From an uncultured Bacteroidales bacterium (GTDB lineage Bacteria; Bacteroidota; Bacteroidia; Bacteroidales; P3): 64,000 nt of DNA. The stretch is from positions 40,033 through 104,032 of the forward strand of contig CALDHX010000012.1 in NCBI GenBank assembly GCA_937901525.1. The letters run 5' to 3'. Of the stretch, positions 45,306 through 53,360 are shown one piece after another (positions within the stretch are counted from its first letter, which is position 1; every line of letters begins with the position of its first letter). The notes below the pieces were generated by a model. It ran no database searches. It was not told where the DNA came from and was given only the letters and a program-made list of their open reading frames with translations. A program made the position numbers and the translations under genes.

Positions 45306-46499
45306 ATGAAAAGAAGTATCAAAAGAATTGCCCTATTGGCAATATTTACAGGAGCATTTATGAGTTCATGCACAGAAGATGAATTTTTAACAGAAGAAGA
45401 AGTAGGCACACACCATTCTTACTTAAAAACAGAAAACGTACCAACCTCAACAGAACCATTTGCCTTGGACTTTGCAAAATATATACAAGCAAATCCAAAC
45501 GCATTAACCACATTAAACGAAGCAATCCACAAAGTAGTAGGATATGACTTAGATGAAAACCTAACATTCTATGACATACTGCAATTTAATAATTCAGTAT
45601 TCTTTGGAAGTGAAGATTCGGACATAATAAATTTAGGAAGAGGAATATCAGCAGAGAGATTAAAAGATTTAGGCTACAATTCAACAAACTATTACGGAGG
45701 CTTGAATATTTATTGGGGTTATCACGATGAATGGGACGGTAAAACCTTACCAATAATTGGTTACGTAGAAGACGGAAAAGAAACAATAAACATCAAAGGC
45801 TATCAAATCACAGAAAAAAGTATAGAAAAAACAAACATTACGATAGCAGACTTTGACAGTGTTAAGTTCCCAGTAATCATAATCAATTACAGCGACAGAA
45901 ATTATGCCGAATACCCAGAATTTAAAAGAGGAATAAGACAAAAAGGCGGTAAAGTATGGCTTTATGGCAACTATAATGATGGAGAAGATGACGAAAAAAA
46001 TGCAGTAACTGCTTGGAACGACCCATCAAAAATATACAAACTAAAACTAAAATCTTTCAAAGTAGTAGAAAATTACGATCCATTGGGAGGAAGTGAGTTC
46101 TCTTTTGAATCAGCCTTTGTAAATCAATCAACAGTACAGGCAGATAGAATAGTATATACTTGTGATTGGACAAGAAAACAAATAAAAAATGCAGAAACCA
46201 AAACATTTAATTTAGCAATCAATCCAGATTGGCAAGCAGACTATGAGAATATGCATTTCTATATAATAGAAGAAGACGGAGGATTTAATGATGACATAAA
46301 TGTATCTTTAAGCATTTCAAATTTATTCTCATTGAATATAGATTTACCAAAGCAAAGTTGGGATGATGAAGTCTTAATTGCATCTTGGATAAGATATTCA
46401 TTTATCACAGACCTTGATCCAAATACAAATATACACACAATATCTACAAGCAACTATACGCTTAAAACAGAGATGGAAGTAGTGGACAGACCATACTAA
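45306..46499 (+). CDS. Predicted lipoprotein under AraC-type control, unknown function
   Basis: This 397-residue protein has a lipoprotein signal ending FMSSC (Cys22) followed by an acidic TEDEF stretch, the kind of signal that often exports lipoproteins to the surface in Bacteroidota. The mature part is rich in Tyr, Asn, Asp and Trp, with no domain recognised; its C-terminal half is beta-rich. It lies 83 bases upstream of a predicted outer-membrane beta-barrel gene, and the pair is divergent from an AraC-type regulator. The unit may respond to one environmental signal. Codon use is A-rich like the neighbouring plus-strand genes. Confidence 0.75.
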   Translation: MKRSIKRIALLAIFTGAFMSSCTEDEFLTEEEVGTHHSYLKTENVPTSTEPFALDFAKYIQANPNALTTLNEAIHKVVGYDLDENLTFYDILQFNNSVFFGSEDSDIINLGRGISAERLKDLGYNSTNYYGGLNIYWGYHDEWDGKTLPIIGYVEDGKETINIKGYQITEKSIEKTNITIADFDSVKFPVIIINYSDRNYAEYPEFKRGIRQKGGKVWLYGNYNDGEDDEKNAVTAWNDPSKIYKLKLKSFKVVENYDPLGGSEFSFESAFVNQSTVQADRIVYTCDWTRKQIKNAETKTFNLAINPDWQADYENMHFYIIEEDGGFNDDINVSLSISNLFSLNIDLPKQSWDDEVLIASWIRYSFITDLDPNTNIHTISTSNYTLKTEMEVVDRPY

Positions 46500-46582
46500 A
46501 ATAATTTAATCAACAAATACTATAAATAGTAATAATAACGTTGAAAAAAGAATAAACAACAAATATTTAAATAAATAATATT

Positions 46583-47290
46583 ATGAAAAGAGTATTGTTA
46601 TTATTGGTCGCACTATTTATGTGTGGCGTTGCGGTTTCGCAAGAAAAGGAAAAGAAGTTCACGCTTATTATTCAAGAAAATTTATTGCCTTTTGGCGATG
46701 ACTATTATGTGTATGATGACATAGATGATCATAATGATATAGACGAACGTAGTGGAAGATATGGTTGCAATCTTACCTATTTAAATTACTTACCTACAAT
46801 AGAATTGGATTACGATAACAAATTTTCTGCACGATTAAGATTTAATGTATTAAAAGCAGAAGAAGGAGGAGGACCACTTGATCCAAATATCAATTCCGTT
46901 TTACCACCATTTAGATTGAATTATTTTAATCACGAAATAGCAACCTCTACATCACTAACATTAGGATATAACTTTTTAAATAAAACAAAAGCCCATAGAT
47001 TAAAAGCAAGTGCAATCTTTGGAGCAGTGTATTATTACAAAGATTATTATTGGGGAAGAGTATATGACGTAAATGATGTAACAGCTTCACCTACTATGTA
47101 TTTTTTACCAACAGAAAAATCTTGGCATTTCCAAGTAGGAGCAGAGTTATCTTATCAATACTTTTTGCCTTGCACTAATTATCGTTTAGGACTTGGAGCA
47201 AGTTGTGAATTTTCTCTTGCAAATTACAATGCAGATCCAACAATTACTATGTTTAACTTTAACATAAGTTACAAACTCTTTAACTTCTAA
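46583..47290 (+). CDS. Predicted outer-membrane beta-barrel protein
   Basis: This 235-residue protein has a signal peptide (1-19, ending VAVSQ). Alternating hydrophobic/polar strands rich in Tyr and Phe follow, closing with MFNFNISYKLFNF, whose terminal Phe is a hallmark of outer-membrane barrels assembled by Bam. The size suggests an eight- to ten-stranded barrel of the OmpW/OprF-like class. No family name is recognised. It follows the lipoprotein gene by 83 bases and ends 20 bases before a strong terminator, so it closes the AraC-linked unit. Confidence 0.72.
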   Translation: MKRVLLLLVALFMCGVAVSQEKEKKFTLIIQENLLPFGDDYYVYDDIDDHNDIDERSGRYGCNLTYLNYLPTIELDYDNKFSARLRFNVLKAEEGGGPLDPNINSVLPPFRLNYFNHEIATSTSLTLGYNFLNKTKAHRLKASAIFGAVYYYKDYYWGRVYDVNDVTASPTMYFLPTEKSWHFQVGAELSYQYFLPCTNYRLGLGASCEFSLANYNADPTITMFNFNISYKLFNF

Positions 47291-47310
47291 AAATAAAACA
47301 AAGAAAAAAT

Positions 47311-47365
47311 AAAATAACTCTTAGAATTAGTAAAATATTTCTAAGAGTTATTTTTTGTTTTTTTT
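47311..47365 (+). terminator. Rho-independent terminator after the outer-membrane protein gene
   Basis: A perfect 15-bp stem (47311-47325 with 47340-47354) is followed by a T-rich run. Confidence 0.85.
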
Positions 47366-47374
47366 GTTTCAAAT

Positions 47375-47407
47375 TTTGTAGTTATGGCTTTTCTGTTGTA
47401 TTTTTGT
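47375..47407 (+). promoter_or_regulatory. Promoter of the ATPase-RloB cassette
   Basis: TTTG at 47375-47378 and TATTTTTGT at 47399-47407 are separated by 20 bp. It directly follows the preceding terminator, so the cassette is independently expressed. The leader is about 20 bases. Confidence 0.65.
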
Positions 47408-47433
47408 AATCAAAATAAGAATGTTTTAGTGAT

Positions 47434-48633
47434 ATGATACAAGAAATCAAGATAAAGAATTTCCGATCGTTCAAAGATGAAGTGGTTTTTAGCTTTTTAG
47501 CCTCAGATGATAAATTTGCGGAAGATAGTCAAGTAGTAAAAATTGATGAAAATACAAGATTGTTGAGATTTGCAATAATCTACGGTTATAATGCTTCGGG
47601 GAAAACAAATTTAATAGATGCTTTAAGATTTTTGGCAGACTTTTTGTATTATAATCCCAAAGACATTGATGCAGGGACAGATGTTACTCCTTTTAAATTA
47701 GATAAAATATCATCAACTAATCCTACACAATTTGAATTAACTTTTTATGTTGAAAAAACAAAGTACTTCTATCAATTAGAATTAGATGAAGATAAAGTGT
47801 TTTTTGAAAAGCTTTCTTATTTTAATCTTTCAGAACAAATAGTGCTTTTTGAAAGAAGATTAGAAAATAATCTATCTGTTATTGATTTTACTGATAATGA
47901 AGAATGGAATAATGTAGGAGAAACTGTAAAAGAACAAATTACAGCAAATTGTTTAAAAAATATATCTTTCTTTGTTGCAAGACGTCAAGTGAATGTTAAT
48001 TTACCAAAGATTGATGCGGCAAAAGATTGGTTAATGCAACATATTTTGCCACCAATTTATCCTAGTACAAGTTTGACTCATTATGCGGAAAAGAAATTGT
48101 CGGAAAATAATAAACTATCTGATTATATTGTTGAGTTTTTGAGTGGAGCAGATTCTAATGTAACAGGTATTAAATCTGATGTTTTAGAAAATAATAGTCT
48201 CCCACAAACGATATTTGAACATACTGTTGAAAATGAAAATGGTATAGAGAAGTATTATTTAGATAAAAACGAACAATCAAGAGGTACATTAAGAATATTT
48301 GGATTAGAAACAGTTGTTAATGAAATAATTACTACTAATTCGTTTTTAGCTGTTGATGAAATCGAAACATCTCTTCATAATAAATTATTAGAAAAGATGT
48401 TATTTGAATTTTTAAATGCAGATTCAAATTCACAACTCTTAGTTACAACTCATAATGATAGTTTATTTGATTTACTTGATGATTTAATAAGAAAAGATTC
48501 TGTATATTTTATGGAAAAAAATAAAGCCGGAGTTACTGATTTGTATAAATTAACGGATTTTAATGGTATAGATGAACTTCCTTCTATAAGATCGGCGTAT
48601 AGATATAAACGTTTTGGTGCTACAATGAAGTAA
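47434..48633 (+). CDS. AAA-type ATPase (RloA-like, OLD/ABC-ATPase fold)
   Basis: This 399-residue protein opens with IKNFRSFKDEVVF, the start of an ABC/SMC-type ATPase head. Walker A is GYNASGKT (51-58), Walker B LAVDEIET (about 305-312), and the H-loop is TTHND (338-342). It has no TOPRIM domain, unlike OLD nucleases. It is 2 bases from a RloB-family gene, the usual partner. Such pairs occur within or near restriction-modification loci and are proposed anti-phage or tRNA-directed toxin-like systems; the precise action is not settled. The ATPase probably senses infection and licenses the partner. Confidence 0.85.
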   Translation: MIQEIKIKNFRSFKDEVVFSFLASDDKFAEDSQVVKIDENTRLLRFAIIYGYNASGKTNLIDALRFLADFLYYNPKDIDAGTDVTPFKLDKISSTNPTQFELTFYVEKTKYFYQLELDEDKVFFEKLSYFNLSEQIVLFERRLENNLSVIDFTDNEEWNNVGETVKEQITANCLKNISFFVARRQVNVNLPKIDAAKDWLMQHILPPIYPSTSLTHYAEKKLSENNKLSDYIVEFLSGADSNVTGIKSDVLENNSLPQTIFEHTVENENGIEKYYLDKNEQSRGTLRIFGLETVVNEIITTNSFLAVDEIETSLHNKLLEKMLFEFLNADSNSQLLVTTHNDSLFDLLDDLIRKDSVYFMEKNKAGVTDLYKLTDFNGIDELPSIRSAYRYKRFGATMK

Positions 48634-48635
48634 TT

Positions 48636-49340
48636 ATGGAAAGAGAATTAGCAGAAGAGGTTAAGCAACCAAAGTATTTTGAATCTCAAATAGGAAAATC
48701 GTCTAATGAAGGCACAAAAGAAATAGCTCCTTTATTGCCTTTTGTGATTAGTGGCGGGAAAAATACAGAGTATTATTATTTTAAACATATTAATACAATA
48801 AAAGGGAGGATTTTTAATATTACACCTGAATATTTTGGCAAAGAATCTAATTACACAAAAGAGTTTCCAAGGCGAATAAACAATATTTTGCAAGAACATG
48901 GAATTGCAAAAATTTTTTGCGTTTTTGATTATGATACAATTTATAATAATCCAACTAACCAACAAAAACATAAAGATTTTGAAAACGAAATAAAATCAAA
49001 TCTTGATGCAGGATATGTTGTACTTTGTCCCAGCATGCCAAGTATAGAGTATTGGTTTTTGTTGCATTTTGAGAATTATACAGATTTGATTACAAGTTGT
49101 GGTAATAAAATGAATGGGTTATTAACTGTATATATGCAATCTTATTTTCCTAATTCTAATAAGAAAATAATTGATACTTTGACATCAGAAAAATATGTTA
49201 AAGAATCTCAATGGGTTGAGAAACTTTGTTCTGGCGGAAAACTGGAATTTGCTACTGAGAGAGCAGAAGAAAATACACAAAACACAGAAGGAAAATCTTT
49301 TAGTTATGTTTACAAAGTGTTTAAAAAAGAAAACTGTTAA
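48636..49340 (+). CDS. RloB-family protein, partner of the ATPase
   Basis: This 234-residue protein has the RloB pattern: FVISGGKNTEYYYF (about 31-44) and IFCVFDYDT (about 88-96), then PSMPSIEYWFLLHF (about 127-140). The spaced acidic residues in these three motifs recall a metal-dependent TOPRIM-like nuclease centre. RloB (R-linked ORF B) was first noted in type I restriction loci of Campylobacter. It is translationally coupled to the ATPase by a 2-base gap and is followed by a strong terminator. An effector nuclease role is an inference. Confidence 0.82.
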   Translation: MERELAEEVKQPKYFESQIGKSSNEGTKEIAPLLPFVISGGKNTEYYYFKHINTIKGRIFNITPEYFGKESNYTKEFPRRINNILQEHGIAKIFCVFDYDTIYNNPTNQQKHKDFENEIKSNLDAGYVVLCPSMPSIEYWFLLHFENYTDLITSCGNKMNGLLTVYMQSYFPNSNKKIIDTLTSEKYVKESQWVEKLCSGGKLEFATERAEENTQNTEGKSFSYVYKVFKKENC

Positions 49341-49343
49341 TAA

Positions 49344-49395
49344 CTAAAAGAGAAAAAATTCTCAGTCACTTTTTCCCTTTTAGAATTTTTTACTT
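49344..49395 (+). terminator. Rho-independent terminator of the ATPase-RloB cassette
   Basis: A 14-bp stem with one mismatch (49344-49357 with 49370-49383) is followed by T-rich sequence, just past the RloB stop. Confidence 0.75.
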
Positions 49396-49443
49396 TTTTA
49401 TTTGAATATCAAGAGTTATTTTTCTAAGTCTAAGAAAAAAAAT

Positions 49444-50223
49444 CTAAAAATAGCGATTTATTTGGCAAAGTGTGTGAGAATAGGTTTTGTCTTCTTCTCT
49501 TATTATGCCTTTTTCATCAATTCTATCGGTTCTTACAAATCCCGATGCGTGTACTATTTTAGAATTTGATAGCAAAATGCCGACATGAGTGATTTTTCCG
49601 CTTTGGGAAGAAAAGAATGCTAAATCACCTGCTTTTGCTTGTGATAGATTTGCTATTTTTTCGCCTTGTGTGATTTGTAAGGACGCATCTCTTAATAGGT
49701 TTATGCCAAAAAACTTAAATATCGTTTGAGAAAATCCTGAACAATCTATGCCAAAAATACTTTTTCCTCCCCAAAGATAAGGCACTCTATCGAAAAGTCT
49801 TGTGATTTCTTCTAAACTTTGTTTTGTAAGTCTAATAGGTGGTGTTAAATTGTCTTGTAAAAGTTCTATTTTAAAGAAATTAACTCTATAAGATTTAGAT
49901 AATAGTCTGCTTCCTATCGGTGCGTTTATTATATGTGTCTTTGAGGTTTTTATGTCTTCGATTTTTATTTTTGTTAGTGGGAGAGTAGTGTATAGGGGTT
50001 TTGATTTAGTGAGTACGAAATATTCTTCTGAGGAAATTTTTATGTATTGCTTTCTGCTAATCCAACCCTCGTAGTTATCAAAAGAGAGTTTTATAAATGC
50101 CCAATTTTCATCTTCTTTGAGAATTGTGAAAGTGTCGCCAAAAATTAACTGAGATATTTGTTCAGAACTCTCATTTGTCTCATTTCTTAAAGCAACGACA
50201 GATAGCAAACATAATCCATACAT
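49444..50223 (-). CDS. NlpC/P60 cell-wall peptidase with N-terminal SH3 domains
   Basis: This 259-residue protein has SH3-like segments (about 25-120, with WAFIKLSFDNYEGWIS) that bind peptidoglycan. A C-terminal NlpC/P60 domain holds the catalytic Cys161 (GIDCSGF), His213 (THVGILL) and a likely third residue His225 (IVHASG). It resembles YkfC-type dipeptidyl-peptidase VI enzymes, which cleave D-Glu or L-Ala-linked muropeptides. No signal peptide is visible, so it may act on recycled muropeptides in the cytoplasm. It follows the DUF4294 gene by 5 bases. Confidence 0.87.
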   Translation of the reverse strand: MYGLCLLSVVALRNETNESSEQISQLIFGDTFTILKEDENWAFIKLSFDNYEGWISRKQYIKISSEEYFVLTKSKPLYTTLPLTKIKIEDIKTSKTHIINAPIGSRLLSKSYRVNFFKIELLQDNLTPPIRLTKQSLEEITRLFDRVPYLWGGKSIFGIDCSGFSQTIFKFFGINLLRDASLQITQGEKIANLSQAKAGDLAFFSSQSGKITHVGILLSNSKIVHASGFVRTDRIDEKGIIREEDKTYSHTLCQINRYF

Positions 50224-50228
50224 ATTAT

Positions 50229-50813
50229 TTATATCTTTTTTGTTTCTATTGCAAAGATAATTCTTTCTATCATTCTATCTTCGGAGTTGTTTACAGGGTC
50301 ATATTTTGAGCGAAGATTGTATCCAAAGATTTTTCCAAGTGTTTGATAAAATGCTGCACGAAAACTTCCTCTTAAATCTTTTACCAAAGCGTAAGAATCG
50401 CTACCTGTTTCTCGGTCAATCAATCGTATTAGGATTTTGCCTTGTGCTTTGTTTAGTTTTTTTAGTTTTGGACCAAATTTATTTTCAATATCTGTTTCTG
50501 CTTGTTTCATTATCTTTTTTCTTTGCGAATCGTTTTTTGCCGATTTCAAAACAAGGGTATAACTATCTAATAAACGGCCAGCTTCTTTGGCATAAGGATA
50601 GACAGCTTTGACGTTTTTTATGAGTTTTTTGTATTTTTTCTTTTCTGCAGCTGTAAGAGGACAAACATATCCTGTTACTTTTACGGTGTTGAGATATGCC
50701 ATTGGAATTGTATCTCCTTGATAGATTGTTCCAAAAACTACATGTCCATCGCTTACTTGTGATTTTGCAAAGTAGCTAACTAAAAGAAATAAGATTATTA
50801 AGGTCTTTTTCAT
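50229..50813 (-). CDS. DUF4294 exported protein
   Basis: This 194-residue protein has a signal peptide (1-18, ending YFAKSQ). Most of the mature part is a helical DUF4294 domain (about 40-190), with LTAAEKKKYKKLIKNVKAVY near 54-73, YPYAKEAGRLL and QGKILIRLIDRETG. The family is found in Bacteroidota and has no assigned role. It begins 2 bases after clpX and precedes an NlpC/P60 peptidase, so a cell-envelope role is plausible. Confidence 0.8.
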   Translation of the reverse strand: MKKTLIILFLLVSYFAKSQVSDGHVVFGTIYQGDTIPMAYLNTVKVTGYVCPLTAAEKKKYKKLIKNVKAVYPYAKEAGRLLDSYTLVLKSAKNDSQRKKIMKQAETDIENKFGPKLKKLNKAQGKILIRLIDRETGSDSYALVKDLRGSFRAAFYQTLGKIFGYNLRSKYDPVNNSEDRMIERIIFAIETKKI

Positions 50814-50815
50814 TT

Positions 50816-52051
50816 CTAAAATTTGTCTTTATGTTTTTCAATTTGCGATTGAGCGTATTTTTTTGTGATAACAAATTCTTTTGTCTTGCTTCCAGGAAGT
50901 TCAAACATCAATTCTGTCATCACACTTTCTACAATTCCTCTCAATCCTCTTGCTCCAAGACTGTGTTTTTCTGCAATCTCTACAAAATAGTCTAAGGCGT
51001 CTTCTTTAAAACTTAATTTTACTCCGTCAATCTCTAAAAGTTTTACATATTGTTTGATTAAAGAGTTTTTAGGTTCGGTAAGTATTCTTTTTAATGCTTC
51101 TTTGTCTAAGGCATCTAAGTGAGTTAGCACAGGAAAACGTCCAATCAATTCGGGAATTAAACCAAAACTTTTTAAATCTTGTGGTTGAACGTATTTTATT
51201 AAATCTTTTTCTTCTACTTTTTTGCGATTTTCCGATGCGGAATAACCAATTGTGTTGGAATTTAAACGAAGTGCTATTTTCTTTTCCAAAGAATTGAATG
51301 CTCCTGAGGCAATAAATAAAATGTTTCTTGTATCTACTTGAATGTATTTTTGGTCAGGGTGTTTTCTTCCCCCTTGTGGTGGGACGTTTACAATTGTTCC
51401 TTCTAATAGTTTTAATAATGCTTGTTGTACTCCTTCTCCGCTTACGTCTCTTGTTATGGAAGGGTTGTCGCTTTTTCTTGCAATTTTGTCTATTTCATCA
51501 ATAAAGACAATTCCTCTACATGCTTTTTCTACGTTATAGTCTGCTGCTTGTAGTAAACGTGTAAGAACTGTTTCTACATCTTCTCCTACGTATCCTGCTT
51601 CTGTAAGAACGGTTGCGTCTGCTATGCAAAAAGGAACATCTAATAAGCGTGCGATTGTGCGTGCTAAAAGAGTTTTTCCTGTTCCTGTTTGACCTACCAT
51701 TATGATGTTTGATTTTTCTATTTCAACATCGTCTTTATCTTCGTTGGAATGAAAATATTTCAATCTTTTGTAGTGATTGTAAACTGCAACTGATAGAACG
51801 CGTTTTGCTTCGTCTTGTCCTATTACATATTGGTCAAGATATGCTTTTATTTGAGAAGGTGTTTTTATGTTGTAGCTATCAACTTCTTTTTTTGATTGCT
51901 TGTTTTTTTGTTCTTTTGCTATATCGTTCAAAGCGTTTGCACAATCTATGCAAACGCCTTGAAGACCTAATTCTGATTTAATCATTAAAGGAACTTGTCC
52001 TTCTCCTCTTCCACAAAAGATACAGTATATTTTTGAATTTTTTTCTTTCAT
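50816..52051 (-). CDS. clpX: ATP-dependent Clp protease ATP-binding subunit ClpX
   Basis: This 411-residue AAA+ unfoldase has an N-terminal zinc-binding domain with Cys10, Cys13, Cys34 and Cys37. Walker A is GQTGTGKT (120-127), Walker B IVFIDEID, followed by the [19 protein letters not shown] pore-region segment and the C-terminal D2 domain. It unfolds tagged substrates for ClpP. clpP and tig, its usual upstream neighbours, are absent; the gene upstream is a sugar MFS transporter 9 bases away. The transporter, clpX, DUF4294 and NlpC genes may form one transcript. Confidence 0.96.
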   Translation of the reverse strand: MKEKNSKIYCIFCGRGEGQVPLMIKSELGLQGVCIDCANALNDIAKEQKNKQSKKEVDSYNIKTPSQIKAYLDQYVIGQDEAKRVLSVAVYNHYKRLKYFHSNEDKDDVEIEKSNIIMVGQTGTGKTLLARTIARLLDVPFCIADATVLTEAGYVGEDVETVLTRLLQAADYNVEKACRGIVFIDEIDKIARKSDNPSITRDVSGEGVQQALLKLLEGTIVNVPPQGGRKHPDQKYIQVDTRNILFIASGAFNSLEKKIALRLNSNTIGYSASENRKKVEEKDLIKYVQPQDLKSFGLIPELIGRFPVLTHLDALDKEALKRILTEPKNSLIKQYVKLLEIDGVKLSFKEDALDYFVEIAEKHSLGARGLRGIVESVMTELMFELPGSKTKEFVITKKYAQSQIEKHKDKF

Positions 52052-52060
52052 TTCTAAGAA

Positions 52061-53311
52061 TTATTCTTTGTTTTTACCTACTTTATGCCCCCAAAGAGAG
52101 AAATAGAATATCATTGCATAACAAGGAAGCATCATTATGTAAGGTAATTGTCTGTTTCCGTCTAATAAATCTACAAAACTTCCATATAATAATGGTAAAA
52201 CTGCTCCACCAGCGATAGCCATAATCAATAAAGCTGAAGCCAAGGCAGTGTGAGAGCCGAGTTTGTCAATAGATAATGGCCAAATTGCAGGCCACATCAT
52301 AGCGTGAGCAAAACTTAATAGTATAATAAATATGATAGAGGTCATTCCTTGTGTGATTATTGCAAAGGTTGCAAATACAAATCCTAAGATTGCGGATAGC
52401 GCAAGGGCTTGTGATTGATTGATTCTTTTTGGTACAAGGAATATTCCTAAGATATAACCTATTGTAAGTGCGATTAAACTAAATGTTCCTAACTTTGGTG
52501 CTATTGTTTTTGATATTCCTTGTGTTTCGGCATATAATCCTAAGGTGTCTATCGCGATTACTTCAACTCCAACGTATAAGAATAATGTTAAAACGCCTAA
52601 CCAAAGGTATGGAATTCTGAATATGGATTTTTGGGTTTTGTCTTTTTGTGTTTCATCTTCGTTTTCAACTTCTGGAAGTTTTGCTAACATAACCATTAAT
52701 GCTAAAAGACATAATAGGGTTGTGATAACAATGTAAGGTGTCTTGATTCTCATTGCTAAAAGGTCTAATTGGGCTTCTTTTTCTGCTCCTGCTAAATTTG
52801 CAATGTTTGAGGTTATTTCGTCCATGCCTGAGAATAAAACACTACTGATTAGCAAAATGCCTATCATTCCAGCTATTTTGTTGAATAATCCCATAATAGA
52901 CATTCTTTTTGCTGCTGATTCTATTGGCCCAAGTATGGTAACGTATGGATTAACTGCTGTTTGTAACAAGGCAAGTCCTGTACCTTGAATGAATAAACCT
53001 ACTAAAAACATCATATAATCTCTACTTTGTGCAGCAGGAATAAAGAGTATTGAACCTATTGCCATAACAAGTAATCCTAAACTCATACCTTTTGCAAATC
53101 CTGTCTTTTTTAATATCCACGAAGAAGGAATTGACATAACAAAGTAAGAAATGTAGAATGCAAATGTTACCCAATATGCTTGTGAATCGGGAAGTTCGCA
53201 AGCTGTCTTTAAAAATGGGATTAGTAAACTGTTTAACCAAGTTACAAATCCAAATACAAAATACAACAAGCCGATAATTGAAAGGCTAAACATGTAATTA
53301 TTTTTCTTCAT
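52061..53311 (-). CDS. Sugar:proton symporter, FucP/GluP-type MFS transporter
   Basis: This 416-residue protein has twelve hydrophobic segments and the FucP-type N-terminus (LLYFVFGFVTWLNSLLIPFL). YVTILGPIESAAKRMSIMGL near 125-145 and the C-terminal MMWPAIWPLSIDKLG segment are typical of the FHS (fucose/galactose/glucose) branch. It probably imports glucose, galactose or fucose with protons; specificity cannot be told. It lies 9 bases upstream of clpX. A promoter lies at 53331-53360. Confidence 0.88.
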   Translation of the reverse strand: MKKNNYMFSLSIIGLLYFVFGFVTWLNSLLIPFLKTACELPDSQAYWVTFAFYISYFVMSIPSSWILKKTGFAKGMSLGLLVMAIGSILFIPAAQSRDYMMFLVGLFIQGTGLALLQTAVNPYVTILGPIESAAKRMSIMGLFNKIAGMIGILLISSVLFSGMDEITSNIANLAGAEKEAQLDLLAMRIKTPYIVITTLLCLLALMVMLAKLPEVENEDETQKDKTQKSIFRIPYLWLGVLTLFLYVGVEVIAIDTLGLYAETQGISKTIAPKLGTFSLIALTIGYILGIFLVPKRINQSQALALSAILGFVFATFAIITQGMTSIIFIILLSFAHAMMWPAIWPLSIDKLGSHTALASALLIMAIAGGAVLPLLYGSFVDLLDGNRQLPYIMMLPCYAMIFYFSLWGHKVGKNKE

Positions 53312-53330
53312 ATTAATATTTTTTTAGTTT

Positions 53331-53360
53331 GCAAAAATAATAATTAAAATGGATATCCAA
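53331..53360 (-). promoter_or_regulatory. Promoter of the MFS transporter/clpX unit
   Basis: On the minus strand, -7 TATTTTTGC lies at 53339-53331 and -33 TTG at 53360-53358, spacer 18 bp. The -33 element lies within the last codons of the tamL-like gene. Confidence 0.55.
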
